A DNA stretch of 64,000 bases. Origin: Caprimulgus europaeus (Eukaryota; Chordata; Aves; Caprimulgiformes; Caprimulgidae). The position numbers and the translations under genes were made by a program. Of the stretch, positions 1 through 14,025 are shown piece by piece. Location: contig OU015534.1 in NCBI GenBank assembly GCA_907165065.1, positions 14,205,686 to 14,269,685 on the forward strand. The letters run 5' to 3'. Each line of letters opens with the position of its first letter. The stretch's first letter is position 1. The notes beneath the pieces were generated by a model. That model worked only from the letters and a program-made list of their open reading frames with translations. It did not search any database and had not been told where the DNA came from.

Positions 1-3000
1 AATAGGTATTTACCTCTAGAAGGTGTCAGTGAACTTGCTTGGTTACAAAAGAGACATAAAACTTTCCTTTGTGTGGTTTGGAGGAAGTTCCTGAAGCCTG
101 AGCTTAGAGTAAATTAAGAGAAAGAGTGGTTTATTAGTGGAGCCGGTATAAATGAAGCATATGACCACTGATTTGAATAGCTAACACAAGGTAAAATCCT
201 TTTGCCTTCCCTAGATGAGCACTTCTGCTGCAATCAGCAGGAATTATTTATGTGCTTATTATTACATTTAGATTTGTAGCGCTTAAATCCACACATGTAA
301 GCACATTTGGGAACTCCTGTGGCAATGCAACATTTTGCCACCTTTCTTTCAGTGCTGTTTCGGTTGTGTTACTTTGATTGCTTTCTTAAAGATCAATCAC
401 TCTTAATCAACTGTATTTATATGATTATTTAAATGATACCTAGTTATGCAATTAGTAAAAGTGTTTAGTCATCATCTGTTATGAACATGGAATTACAATT
501 TGAAAATTGAACTTATCTTATGGATATTTAAACAACTTTCTTAGGCACATGTCCCTCATTTCTTTCTGGTTCTACCAAACCATGAAAAAAATGACAAAAA
601 TTAACATACTTCTTGAGTGACTCTTCATTAAAATATATCTACAAACATAGTAAACAAACTTACAGAGTAGGGCTGGGCCACAATACTCGGATGAATATTG
701 TGCTTCCTAACTAGGCACCATGATTCAAAATCATACTGCAGGAACTCCTGCCAAATTGATTTTGTTTTAGAACTGCATAGAAGTGCCCTTATAATGACTC
801 AAAAATTAAAGTCTAAATATTTTGATGAGCATAGTTTCATTGCATTAGGCACAGTTTAACTTCTCGTACTCAGTGTAAACGAGACTAGGATAAGATGAGA
901 TGAACCCACTCTATTTCCACTGTTTATTACAGTCTTGAATCTGATAAAATACTTAGCATTGATCACTGGGGATGTTGAAAAGCACACAAAGGAATACAGG
1001 CAGTAGATGCTAAATGATTAGAATTTTTTCTGCAAATGTATTACATTTCAGAGGTTAAGTGGGTAGGGGAAAAAATGCACAGAATATTCACCTTTGAGAG
1101 TAGATAGCAAATTTGGTTCTCTGTGTAATCGTGTCCAAAAATCATTCTGTTTTCACAGCTGCATGCCACTGCACACCAATTTAAACTTTGCATTTTGGCA
1201 CTGAGAAGGAACAGAAGGTTAAAATGTGTGGAGCAAAGAGATTCTCTCACCTCCTTGCCAATATTGGAATTGAAAGAGGCCCCACAGAGCCTGGACTGTG
1301 AATTTAATTAAGCATCCTTTTAAAGGGGATCATAAGAGGAAAGAAAATTATTTCTATTCCTGTGACAACTTCTTGGAGTACAGTCATTAAATATTGGTTG
1401 GGAGAGGAAGGAAGTTGAGAGTGAGTGGGCAGATGTGTAGTTCCATTCTTACTGCTTGCTGACCACAGCATGCAACCTAGAGAAGGAAAAGGTGAAAAAA
1501 AGGTAATTTATTGGTGGTATAACCCAGCTAAAAATCATTGTTTCCCAGAACTCAGAAGGAGATCAGGATGATTCATGTCCAGATCTCTTTTTGGGACTGC
1601 TCTACAATGATGTGTTCCAAGTCCCTGTGCTTTATGACTGGGATGAAAGTCTCAGTCTAGCCCTAAGCCATCATTGATAAGTTACTGAACAGTTAAGAAG
1701 TCACTACTGTTTCTGATTGGCCCTTGTTCTGTAGGAAGAACGGTTAAGGTCTTAAAAAGATTAGCATACAAATGTGAGATAAAAATTACTTTGTGTTTTC
1801 TGCTGTTCAAAAGTCCAGCTGGCAAAAGAATTGCTTCTTTTCAACTTTATTTCCAGCAATATTTTCTGAGTCAACTTGACCATTCCCCCTTTTCATGTGA
1901 GAGTAATTCTTAAAGGGAAGTCACTGAACCAGAAAACATACATTTGGTCTCTCTGATTTATAGTATTCACGACCAATTGAATGCTTATAGAAGTTAGTGA
2001 AAAATAACCCCATTTGACTTACTTCTCATTTTAAGTTATTTACAATACAGAGTATGCTGACTAGCACTTTCTTGTGCAGTGTGAAAGTATTAGGTTTGAC
2101 TCACAAAGATAGCTGTGGGATATAAGCTGTAAATATTGCTGAAAATGTGTGCCTTTACTCCTTTTCTAAGGAGGAATAAAGAATTTAGTTCACACCAGAA
2201 ATGATACAGAGTATTCTTCCAATTCATTTTTTATTTGATCATAAACTAAGATCTTGAAAGAAGAATCTCCTGTGTAAACTGCTCTTCAACAAGACATTAA
2301 ATTTTTTGCAAGTTCCACTGCAAAGAACACTATTTGAAGTATTTGTTTTTCTATAATTACACTGTTTTTTTCAGAGTACTGGCTTTTAAACTTTTTTTCT
2401 GGGTCACATAGTATCTCTTTTCAAAGCAAATTTGATCTTCCTCCATGTGCAAAACTATTGTTCATGAAGTCATATTCCGTGGCATCAGTAAGGGCCAGGC
2501 ATCAGTTGGGAAAGGGAAATTAGCCCTTGATTCTGATGCTGATCTGGCTTACATAGATTTCTCATTGGACTCAAAGAGTGATTTCAAACAGAGCAAAATA
2601 TCTTTGGGAAGTATAGCTATGAATTAAGTCAGGGAAGAAAACCAAGATCTAAGCATGACAGATATCTGAACAAATTAGCTTCAGAACATTGGCACAAAGA
2701 TACAAGAATGTATGGAAATTATTTCCAGGAAGTCTTAAAAAAGGGAGGCAGGAGGCAAAATCATTTCTGCATTAACTTTGATATTGTTGTAGCCAGCCTG
2801 CCTTAAAATAAGATTTAGGATCAAAGCATATTCATATTAATTCCAGAATACATTTTTTAAATTATCCTATGTAACCCCTTCAATTTCTGATAAACAAGTT
2901 TCTTCTTTCCCAGACATCCCAAGGAGAACCAGAAAGCCTAACTTATCCTGATATTGTGCAAAGAAAGCTTTTTTTTTTTTAATTTAGAATAGAAGTGTCC

Positions 3001-4322
3001 TGTGCTCAGTTAATATACAGAGGCTGTAAGAAATTATGAACCTACCCCACAGCACCTTTTAAAAAAGTTATTTATCTCAGGAGATCTTTGCTGTAATTTT
3101 CTGATATACAGTCTCAGTTGGAAAGACTGCAGTTGCAGAGAAGATCATGAAGAATATTTTTTAATTCAGTCATGCTCATCTGTATTTATTGATATCTTTT
3201 CTGAGATTTATCATTCTGTATCTTTCCTCAGAATTATTTTGATGTTCTGCAGGTTTCTTATGAGTAAATGTGTTTATCAATGTTGTTACTTTTTAAATAT
3301 GTTTTTCTAGAAATTGCGGAATTTAAACCTTTAATATCCCCATAAGAAGCCAAGATTTTGGAAAATATTTGTAAAGAGTTGGCAGCAACGAACATGGTAA
3401 ACCACAAACCAAAATATTAAAGCAAATATGAATTAGAATCTCGAGAACTTGGAAAACCTGACCAGCTAGCCAATGTTTAACTTTGAGAACTCATAAACTC
3501 AAGTAAGAGCTTAAATACAATTCCATAGCATTTATTACTTTGTCTTTAGTTTTATTTTTTGTGTAGTTTTAAAATAGCAACAACAATGGCTCAATGTTTC
3601 CTTTGCAACTGAAAATCATTTGCTGAATGACATCCATGTACATCAGATGAAGATCTGTCAGTTATCTTAAAGCAGTATAAACTGTTAATCCCAGGGATTC
3701 TAAATGCAGAGACATTTAGAGAGCTTTTTCTTATCTTTTTTCGTGTCTTGTTCTGTTTTGTTTTATGTCTTTCAGATATGGATCATCCAAACCAACCTAC
3801 TTATTAGATTTTTATAAGATTTTAAGATTTCTTCATATTTTCATTGTGAAGTTGCATCCTTTTCATTTACCCTGTACATGCAAATTATGTGTAGCAGTGG
3901 TGATTTCAGTAAAGCTGATGTACATTTTAATGGAAAAAAAAGTTCTAGTAGTGGCAAATGATACCCTTTTTGTGGTCTCTGCCTGTCTACTTGCCGTTTT
4001 TATACAGAATGAAGTGGAAAATTATTCTTGTAGACCCCTTGATTTACAGTGATTACCATTAAACTTCCAGAAGTTGTCTTACTATTAATGATACCCTATT
4101 CATCAACCAAAACTTGTTTCTGAGGGAACCTAACTGTCAGGACTTTTTCTTTCACTGATCAGCACCCTTAGTCTTATTTGAACCAAGGACAGACATATTC
4201 GTTTTGTTCCCCAGGCCACTATGAGATAACTATTTTTGAAAACCTTCCATTAGTTGTTGCAACCTGTTACCTGAAAGACACATACTATACTCTCTCATTT
4301 TTTTCTCACTGTTATCATTCTT

Positions 4323-4349
4323 AGTCTAAAATAAAAGCAATTTTAGACT
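4323..4349. repeat. 10-bp perfect inverted repeat
   Basis: The left arm AGTCTAAAAT (4323-4332) and right arm ATTTTAGACT (4340-4349) are exact reverse complements separated by 7 bases. A transcript could fold into a short stem-loop. The arms are AT-rich, so chance is plausible. No transposon termini or flanking duplication were noticed. Confidence 0.6.
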
Positions 4350-7300
4350 GAAAGTGTGTGGATGGCTTTTGTGTAGGAAGAAATAAAAATCCAAGTATTC
4401 TTGCACCATGTGCAAAGTGATTGTTTACTGATACTGGCTTCTAACTGAGATTTAGTAGAAAAAAAAAAAACATTTATTGCATACCAATTGCAGAAATATA
4501 TCTACTGAAAACAGCAAGAAAGTTTGAAAAACTTTCAGATAAGTAATGCTTGGAATTTTTTCCTTTTTTATAAAATCAGTTTCCTGTCAGAACATTTTTT
4601 TTTTCCTTTAGTCAGAAGCATTATGCAATATATTTCAGAAAATGGAAAAGGGAGTGAGAATTAAAGGCCAAAACACAAGCATTACTTTCAATCTTTTTAG
4701 TTTCTTTTTTTTTGTTTGCTTGTTTTGAGGATAAAAAATTAGATATTCATACACATAGTAAAATGAACTTGTAATAAGATTACTTGAAGAAAAAGAATAG
4801 AAAATGTAAAAACTTAGATTAGTCCAGTTTGTGGCAGGAAAACTTTGTATGTAATTTTGTACTAATGTTAACACCATTTGAGACGTTGTGCAAAAGCATA
4901 ACCACACAGCTGCACGAACACACTGACATACTGATAATTTTTTCACTCTTATATTGACAACAGACCCACTATCAACTATATGGCACTAGGGAAAAAGATC
5001 ACCTTAAAATGGAATTGTTCTTTTTTGAATAACTGTGACAATTCTAATGCCAAATAAGACAGATTAAAGTGGCATAGCAATGCTCTTTAGAGAGAGATGA
5101 AACCTGTTCTTCAGTTACTTTTGTATTTCTATTTCTTTCTGAGATTTACTACATATAGAGCTATAATTGCTAAAGCTTGGTTATGAAAACAAAATAAATT
5201 ATCTAAAACTGTGTAAATAACAGTGACTGAACCAAAAAATTAGGGGAAAAATCATTTGGGTCAACCAGAAATGGAAATTTTAAAAATCTGGATTAATATA
5301 AAGAGAAGGCAAAAATATTTCAATGATCTCTTGATGGGAAAATAGTATTTAATTTAAAACTATGTATTTAACTCTTTAAAACATTCCTATCTATTAACAG
5401 ATTTAACCAAAATTGTATACACATGGTTCTATTTGATGAAAAACTAATAAATTAACTCTGCTGTAGAATTTGTGTTTCTTTTCATTCTTATTTCAGAGCA
5501 TTTTGCATCATGCTGTAATGAAAGCACATATTTTACATGCAATCTTTTTTTCCTATCCCTTCAGAAATAGGAATTTCTGTCTTCCTATGGAATAATATAA
5601 TTCCAAATATCATCTGGCTTCTGTCAGGATGTAATTCCTTTGACAGTTAGATATTGCCACAATTATCCATTATGTTGGCATTTCCGTTTCTTTTGAACTG
5701 TATGATGCATCCAGTTGTTACAACTGTTTCCAAATCATCAGACAGTTTTATTGCTCAATGTGGTCCATGGAGGGGAGGATTAAATTATCCTGGTTCGAGG
5801 ATCCTGCATGTATCTGCATTGCAGGTTTATGAGGTGTGGATTCATTCTGTTGCTCCGCATTACATCCAGAAGGCATTCAGAAATTGGAGAACTGAAAATG
5901 ACCAATGCTAGTTATAAAAAAAGAGAATTCACGTCTCATAGGAAAAACCCCTTAAAGTCCCCTACTTTAAGGATCCTAGTCATCGTAGCCTGTATTAGAT
6001 AAATGAACAGGTAGGGACACAATGCAGGCTGCATTGTCTCAATGTTGTCTTTAATAATCTAAACATTGTAGCTGGGCTGGTTGGAAAGAAAAGCCTTCCT
6101 GGGCTTAGCAGTTGGTAGTTCTAGGAGATCTTGGAGTGCATAAATCTAGTGTTAATAAACTCGGGATGATGACCATTGAAAACTTTTTGAGGGATGAAAA
6201 ATCTTTTGGCAGTGGTCCTAAGGAGAGCCAGAGAGGATGAAAGTAGCCTCAAAGCCTAGAGCTTAAAACCTGGGCTAAAACTGAGTTTATAGACTCCACA
6301 CAAGCTCAGGAGCTTAAAACTTCATGCATCTAAGCACACGGGACCTACTTGTAAAAGCTGAATGAAGGTTACTTGCAAGAGAAGCCAGGCTGGACCCGAG
6401 ACATGGGAATTTTATATTGTCTGTGATGGAATCAGAGTACTAGTTCTTACCTTGTTGACTGAATTGCGTGACTCTGATCCCTTCCAAAAACAATATCTAT
6501 TTTTATAGAAAAAATAAAGTATCCATAATAACTTCCTAATAACTCAGCTATTGATTACTTCAACAAAAGATTTAATCTTAAGTACAATCTTTAAAATTTA
6601 GTACGAAAAACCTCAATTTACTTTTCTTCTCTAAACTTATCTTTAAGTAATTGTAAACTAGTACCTGATATCATAGAAACATAAGGTAGTTAAGGAAACA
6701 GAAGAGTTCTCAGTGATTGAAATGTCAACAATTTTGTTTAAGCATCTTTTACTAAGATTTGAATTTGTTCATTCAAGCACCAACACATATGAGGAGGATA
6801 ATAAATCTGACTGTAATACTAAAAATAGATGTACCTTACAGGTAATCAGAATGTCAGTTAAATTTTGCAGATTTTACTTATTCTACCATGAAATCACAGA
6901 ATTTCCACAATACACTGTTTTATCTGAAACTTTGCACCCAAGAGAGAAATGAACCTAATTTAAAAGCATGTTTGATCGTCCAGAGTACTTCTGCGGTGGT
7001 AGTGAAACAAATGTGTTTGCATTCTCCTACATAGGTTTATGATATTGTATCAGACTTTGCCTTTAAAATTAATGAGCTATTTCCAAGAGATAACCTTCTA
7101 GAATTTTATCATATCATCTAATGACATCTCTACGGCCTACATATGATCTCTTTGAATTAGTCAGTCTTTGTTCAATAAGAACAGTCTGATGAGACTGGAC
7201 AATACATTTGAGGCAATAGAATACACTGAGGGACATTTCCTCAAAACTGCTGACTATAAATATTAATAACTTTGAATTTGTATTAACCAGTTATCCATAT

Positions 7301-7526
7301 GAGGTAAATATTTTATAACAACTAGATAAAATTGTGATTTTTGGTAAAATGAACATTTAATGATATTGAGAAAAATATTTTCCTTTTTAATAGTTTTGTT
7401 CTTTAAATAGTTTCCTTTTATAAATATATGTATATAAAAATGATTGTGAAAAGCATGGCAGTGCACTTAAAAATCTTTATCTAAATACCTACAACACTTG
7501 GAAACACTTCTTTTATAATGACATTT

Positions 7527-7544
7527 CTTCAACATATGTTGAAG
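7527..7544. repeat. 18-bp perfect palindrome
   Basis: CTTCAACATATGTTGAAG reads the same on both strands and has no spacer; its centre contains the NdeI-type hexamer CATATG, which is also an E-box (CANNTG). No known role is claimed. A palindrome of this size is close to what one expects once by chance in a window this long. Confidence 0.55.
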
Positions 7545-8718
7545 TAAAAACCTAAATATTTGTATACATTTGGTCTAATTTTTTTGAGTTAGATTTTTCT
7601 ATTCTATCTTAAACTGTACTGAGGTGCTCACCAGGGTTTTATATATGATAGTAGGAACCTGTCTTTGTAATTAAGAACAGAATTATATGCTGCATACTAC
7701 ACATCAGAAGCTGCCTTTCAAAACAAATATTATAGAATATTAAGAACTGATGGAATTCTACATGGCATGCAGCAATGTGAGCAAGTTAACACATCACAAT
7801 GTCAACAATGAAAACTGCATATATTGTATTCTAGACTTCATCTTTTCCCTTCTGGACCTTTTGGGTCCCAGAGGAATATTTAGACATAAGCTACTAATGT
7901 AGGTAAAATTCAAGATATCTATGACTCATATAGAATCAGTGTTTCCTGTTGAAATTAGCTGAAAAAATTCAGATCATGTCTAATATTCTTACACAAAATT
8001 CTGTAATTAAGCTTTTATATTCACTTTTTCATTGAAATCTATGTTTTTTATTATACAGTTATTATCATTCAGTTCCCCAGAAACAGTAATCTAGTGGCTG
8101 TCTCTCCTTCTCGCTATCAATAATTTCTGGCTTTTGGTCCAGAATTTTTTTCGTTTTATTTGCCTGGCAGAATATTTTTCAGCCTTTCTGCAGTCTGCAA
8201 AAGTGGGATTTTATTCTAGAAAACAGTCCTTACTTTGAATAAAGTTTATTTTGTAATGGAAATAAGTTTTACTTTGTCCCCAAAATTCCACCTCCTGATT
8301 TACACCAAATAGCTCATCGACCTCTTGGAAAATGCTTTGTGGGGATGTAGAGATAACAGATCTCCCACTGCAGCTTTAGAATCATGACCATGTAGACATC
8401 TGTCTTCAGGAAAGGCAGCTCTTGCATAAGATGCTTGCATGAATCTTGATTGTTTTCTGTGAACTACAGAAAAGGGACACATATTTTCACTTTTTCAAGT
8501 ATGTATGTGAAACAGAAAGAAGACAGCCTAAGAAGGTCCAGGAAAATATGGGATGTAGGGAAACACGGGGGCCTTTGGGACATTGAGAAACCTTGCCAGC
8601 TAGCCTGACTTTATTTGGGGTTTTTAAATTTTCTATATCTGTTTGACATTTCTTCAAAGTTTTCTTGTGCATCCCTAAGGTCCTCTTTATGTTTTGTCAG
8701 TTTGCCTTCTTGCATCTG

Positions 8719-8785
8719 TGTTGTTTTGTGGTTTTGGTTTTGTTTGGGGTTTTTTTTTGTTTTGGTTTGTTTTTTGTTTTTTTTT
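8719..8785. repeat. T/G-rich low-complexity tract
   Basis: This is a run made only of T and G apart from its first few bases, with TTTTG, GGTTTTG and long T blocks. It is one of a series of similar tracts in the window that appear as T/G or as A/C depending on strand (14026-14064, 17999-18078, 26804-26832, 31795-31841, 35508-35562, 37320-37365, 56832-56860). Minus-strand open frames crossing it are Lys/Asn/Gln-rich artefacts. Confidence 0.8.
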
Positions 8786-10980
8786 AAATAAGGTTTTAAC
8801 AATCTGTTACATAGTGTACCTTATTTATCTAAAATAGAAAATAATCTGTTAAGCCATCCTTAACCACTCAATATATGTTTACTAAACCTAATGAATAATT
8901 TCAAACTTAGATATGATATGACAGAAATTAAAAGCAGCAGTGAATTGATGAATGGAGTTGGGGTAACAGGATTTTAGCTGCTTATGTATAGAAGTAAATT
9001 CACATATTGAAAAAATAAATGCTGTGCAACAGAACAGCAAGAAAAAGGTGTTTCACTGCAATACAATTCTCTTTTTGTTATTATTTTCCTCCTCTCACCT
9101 TTAGAGAGTTCTAAGGGAAGTCACCACAAATTTCTACCTTATGTCTTGTTTTGTTCTGCCTTAATTTAGTGAATAACACATCAGCCAGTCTTCATTTTTG
9201 CTGTTTGTACATCAACAACAGTATATGGAAAATAGGTTTATGAATTTTCTGACTTTCACAGTATTATCAATGCCACTGCCTGCACATTCCTGTAGCTAGG
9301 AGATGAGCCCTAAAATTGCTGAGAAACATACAAACAGGCAGTAGTAGTGTCAACACACGGTGGCTTGTGATTGGGAACATATTCTTTTCAGTGCTGTATC
9401 AGAATTCTTCAGATCAATATGTGATTTGTGGTTCTTCAAATACTCTATTATCTTGGGTTTTGAAGATCTGGCCTGAAGATAGCAGAAAGAGTATTGATTT
9501 GTCTTTAATATAATACTTTTTGAAAGTGGTGCTTGAAACAATTTCAACTTTAAATGTCATGTTTTCCTATAATTATTTTGATCAAATAAGTATAGCATTT
9601 GATCTTTATAGGCATGGGTAATTTTGCCAGTTTTTACAGAAAACATTTCAGGATCTTTGAAGAAAATACTTGTTTAATCCTTTCTATTTTCTCGTTGCTT
9701 ACAGTGTAAGACAAGTGATAGTTATAGTACAATGATCTAATGTATCCCTAACACACTAATACCTTTTGAACTTTTTTGTGTTGTATGTTTAACTCCAGCA
9801 AAGATTAGGGTGATGAAACACTGCAGAGCACAGTCAGTAGAGGACACTAGAAACTGAGGATTAAATCACTGATAGCTGTTAAATATATGGCAGTGCTTAT
9901 TGTTTCCTTTTTGAGAATGAGAAATACTACAAATGTTGCAGTAAATGGAAGCATACATGCTGTGATAAATAGCCATTTTTCAGTTCTGCTGTTTCCACAA
10001 GTACAGTCAAAAATACTCTGAAAGTGTTTCTTTAAGATGGATTGGGAGATGGAGGATCAGAAGATGAAATAGTGTTTTATTACTCCTTACTTCAAATACA
10101 GGAGGAGGAAACGTAACTACAATTAAGACCCCTTAAAAAAAAAACCCTTAATTTTACACTGTTATGTGCGTAGAAGTCTGCTGCTATTTTTTTAAGATCT
10201 CTTCCCTTAGTTTCTTTACTTTTATCTCTAGTTGAAAAAATCAATGAAATCTTTTAAAGAGCTGGCTCAGTGACACTGGGACTATGTTTTCTGCAGTGAC
10301 CTGCTGCTCCCTAACTTATCTTAGAACTATGAGTCTCATGGCCAGAGTGTATTATGTGAATTGCATATATTCAGCTTATGGGATCTTGTAAATGAAGTTT
10401 TTCAGAACAGCTTGTCAATTCTATACAAGAAAAATAGATTAACTTAAATATCCCAAATAGTTTTTATAAATGGAAATAAACTTGCATTGGACTAAAAGAG
10501 GCAATCATCAGCAAAATACAATCTGTTACAGGATCACGTTCAGTGCTACCATATTTCAACTAATAGATCTTATCTAAAGAAGATAAGATTACTGCCTCAT
10601 TTATTTTATTTATATAATATAACATGCAATTGAACACTTGCCACTGTCATATTGAACTTATAGCCACTGAGGTAAGTGGATAACACGACTAAAATGATGA
10701 AAAAGGATTAACATTATTTAACACTATAAATTATTTCCCTTGGTTCAAGCTTCCCTCAGCCACTTTTTTGGATGGAGTATGGTCTTCCTTCAGGTCTCAG
10801 AGAAAAAGTGTAAACGATAGCATTTTTGTTCCTGCTCAGCTGGAGATAAGCCAGCACAAGGTTGGAGAGGTAGAAGGATACTTCACTGCCTTGGAAAGGC
10901 AGCTGCAAGTAATGATGCAGGCAGAACAGCATAACAGGAAAAGATTTCACCTATGACTTGCTCAGTTTTGGATGCTATTC
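8786..10980. other. Unique noncoding DNA
   Basis: No gene or mobile element was recognised here. The part from about 10740 onward is slightly richer in GC and open for about 60 codons on both strands (10756-10956), but the peptides resemble no known protein and there is no convincing exon structure. Confidence 0.5.
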
Positions 10981-10984
10981 AGGA

Positions 10985-11085
10985 AAAGGCTTAAGCATGC
11001 ATTTCCTACTCCTTATTATGTCCCACTAGAACTTAAGCATGTGCTTAAGTGTCGTCTTGTGCAGGAATGCTTTCCTGAAAAAAAA
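10985..11085. repeat. Probable ancient interspersed repeat with TTAAGCA palindrome
   Basis: The core ACTTAAGCATGTGCTTAAGT at 11031-11050 has two perfect 9-bp arms around TG. It is followed by ATGCTTTCCTGA, and the same two motifs in the same order (CATGTGCTTAA, then ATGCTTTCCTGA) recur at about 29249-29285. Phrases of this type (TTAAGCAYRTGCTTAA, then a GCTTTCCTGAATC-like end) are, from memory, typical of an old repeat scattered through bird and reptile genomes. The family is not named here because the copy is short and diverged. Confidence 0.4.
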
Positions 11086-12423
11086 CACATCAGAGAAATA
11101 GACTTTCCTCCCACCACCCTGCTCCTTTCTACCTTCCTGCCTGGTGCTTCTGTCAGCACAGCTGCAAGGATGGAGTTCATCTAAACACGCGGGCAATTAC
11201 CTGCACCTGAGGATCACCGTATCAGACAACACAAAAAATGTGTTTCCCACAGTTTTGCTTAATGACTGTGCAGTCTACTCAGGGCTTAATGAGGTAAAAG
11301 AGAAAAGCTGTTGGGAGCTTCTGCTTATTTTATATCAACAATTAACTTCCATGGTTCTTGATCTATGGGAATAGGTTGAATCTTATGGATTTAAAGGTAT
11401 CCTTATTTGGCAGTAATGGCTGATATTTCATCCATGTTATTAGATTATTTTCATGCTGAACAGAGGTTATTTGCAAATGTACGGCTTTCCACTTTGCATC
11501 TTCTGTTCTTAAAATGAGTGCTTATTGAGATAAACACTTTATATTCCACATTACTACAATTCCTGTCTTGATTGATTGTATGCGATGATATGAAGGTAGG
11601 GAAGCTCCATTGCTGTTCTTCGCTGGAGGGCTAGTTCCACTGGAGATGCTAAAATGAGTTAACTACTATACATATAATTCATTGAAATGCTTTAATGGTC
11701 AAAGAGAAATGTGCAAATAGGCTGTACAGTCTAGATGTGCCAAGTGTAAGGACAATGCTTTTTTTCTTTGTCCAGTTTTGTCTCAGTAGTATTTTCTACC
11801 CATGCAAAGGTTGTTGTAGGAAGAAGCTTAATTTCCAAATCTGATTCCTTCTGTTCATAATAAAATGTTTATTAAATAAGCACTGGAGTAAAGCTAGATT
11901 AATAATGAGCAGCTAGATCCACCAACGCACGTATGTGCAACAACACTGAACAACAGTACATAACAGTTAGACATCTGCTCCCTGTAGCTGCTCCAAGGAT
12001 GCCCAGGATTCTGCTGGATTTTATAGAGGCAGTTGGACCTTTTGGAGAGAGGCTTATAACAGGTTGACTGCTGAGGGGGAACAGGCTAATATTAGTGCTG
12101 ACAAATACCTGGGAACTGCAAAATGAATTTTAACCTGGGTTATTCTCTGAGATCAGGGAGATCCTCATGGAGTAATGGATAGCAAACATGGCATGGAGGG
12201 TGAACCTTAACTGTAACCCTTCAGACACAGAAGGGGTTCCTTGTAATAAATGTGAGGCAGATAAATTTAAAAAACACCTTTTCTCATTGTCTGCTGCAGA
12301 GCCGGTGCACAACAGCCTTGCTCATCTAGCGAGCAGCAACATGCAGCAAGAGCAGGAGTTGTCCTACTGCTAGGTTGAAAGATCAGGTGACATAGTGTGC
12401 ACTGCCAGCTACGTCAGAGATTT

Positions 12424-12501
12424 CTTCCCTAGTACTGGGCAGTGTCTTAAGTTCTACATTTGCTTCCCTAGGACTGGGCAGTGTCTTAAGTTCTACATTT
12501 G
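12424..12501. repeat. Tandem duplication, 2 x 39 bp
   Basis: Two adjacent 39-bp units (12424-12462 and 12463-12501) begin with CTTCCCTAG and differ at a single base (T versus G, tenth position). The near identity points to a recent local duplication, for example by replication slippage. It is too short to carry a gene and no further copies follow. Confidence 0.9.
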
Positions 12502-12868
12502 CTTGTCAGAAAAAAAAAGTAGAATAGTGACTACATTTACCTCGGGTGCTAACTAAATGGAAATTACTGCTTTCTTGAGTATTGTACTCATCATACCATG
12601 AAACTAAACTAAACCAACCCTGATTTTACCTTCACATCAGCTCTTTCCAGTAAAAACCTGAAGGTTAGTTTTGCTCAACTATTCCTCACTTTTCTAATTT
12701 TATAAGTTTTTGGCTTAATTGTGAATTATTTTGAAAAATTTAAATCATAATTTCTTTCAAAGAGAATAAAATGCATACTCAAATTCAAAATGCATAGTCA
12801 AATAACTTGGAATTACAGACGAGGTATTAATTACCAATTTCTGTGTAGTAGTTTATTTGTATACATTA

Positions 12869-12882
12869 TGTGTGTGTGTGTG
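12869..12882. repeat. (TG)7 microsatellite
   Basis: Seven TG units sit just before a very AT-rich block (about 12890-13060) containing many ATTAAT, AATAAA and TAAATTA words. The AT block has the composition of matrix-attachment-type DNA, but that role is not demonstrable from sequence. Confidence 0.8.
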
Positions 12883-14025
12883 CATATATCTATAGCATGA
12901 CTTAAATGGAAACAGAAATTCACAATAAATCAATATTATCAAAATAAATTACATAAATTAATTAAATGCATTAATACAAAAGCAGCAACTACATCAACAC
13001 AAATGCATTTTATTTTAATAAATACAAATTATTTTTACTTCAGTATAAACTATGTATATACCTATGATGAGAAGATAGAGCCATGGCTTGAAGCTAATAA
13101 TCCATTTAATATGGGTGATTTTAGTTTGTTTTTGAGATCCTGCAAAAAATTAGGACCATGTGCATAAGTTTAAACACTTGCTAAAGTAATTTACAAACTG
13201 TGAACTGAACTCATTCTTCCATCTATCTCCTTTTCAAAAATTATTACATTTTATTTAAATTCAACAAATTTATTAAATTTAGAAATCAAGTCAGTTTTCC
13301 AAACTTTAATACCTGACTTCACTGAAAATCAAATATTTCAGATTTTTTTTATTAGAAGCATATAAGAGAGTCTGAATAATTTCTATATAAACAAGAAAAT
13401 TTTCATGTTAGTAACCTTATTTTACTCAAAGGAAATGTTTGTGTTCGAGTGATGTGACAAGCATTTTTAGAATTACATCTCATATTGAAGTGTTCTCTAT
13501 TTTTGTAACTGTGAAAATTAATGTAAAATATTAAACACTCAGTGAACACACTGCTCGATGTGAAGAGTACCAAAAATAAGATCTGGTTGTTTCATTAACC
13601 CCAGTTATTTGAATATTGAACCTCTTGTTTGAGTGTAGATTTGTTTTTTAAAATCTAGTATTAAAAAAAATGGTAATGTTTGCAACATGCAAAATGCTAA
13701 ATAATGATTATATGATTTTTAAAAATATGGTTAATAAGAATGCAATTCTCAAGCTAAGACATCTTTTAAAAAGAAAAAAAAAGCTGTTATGAGACTATTT
13801 CATCACCAAGCTATAAAACCCACCCAAAATATATTTTTTAATAGAAATAGAAGACAGTATAACAGACAGAGGATCACAAACCCTATTACTGCTAGAAGTG
13901 TTATACTACCAGGAAAATAAAAACAATATGCACACAAATACAGACCTAAAATTTAGCTTCCTTAATCTAGTCACCAAGATAGGAAGTAAAGGTCATACTG
14001 CATAGAAAACCTTATCATAACAAGG

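Larger units (their letters stand above)
1..8718. other. AT-rich noncoding DNA, no gene seen
   Basis: No coding region, RNA gene or recognisable mobile element was found in this stretch. The open frames in it are under about 105 codons, lie on both strands, and have compositions expected from AT-rich DNA (many Phe, Leu, Ile, Lys and Ser). The only structured items seen are a 10-bp inverted repeat at 4323-4349 and an 18-bp palindrome at 7527-7544. The stretch could be intergenic or intronic; the sequence alone does not decide. Confidence 0.6.

Noticed and set aside
3765-4052. 95-codon plus-strand frame with possible membrane segments
   Set aside because: Hydrophobicity follows from T-rich codons; no conserved motif and no gene context.
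4635-4946. 103-codon minus-strand frame
   Set aside because: Its C-terminal part is translated from T-rich sequence (Lys run), there is no domain, and its length is near the chance maximum.
8611-8802. Lys/Gln/Asn-rich minus-strand frame
   Set aside because: It is mostly translated from the T/G low-complexity tract at 8719-8785.
12890-13060. Matrix-attachment region
   Set aside because: Composition is suitable (very AT-rich with ATTA/TAAT words), but much of the window is similar, so it is not specific enough to call.
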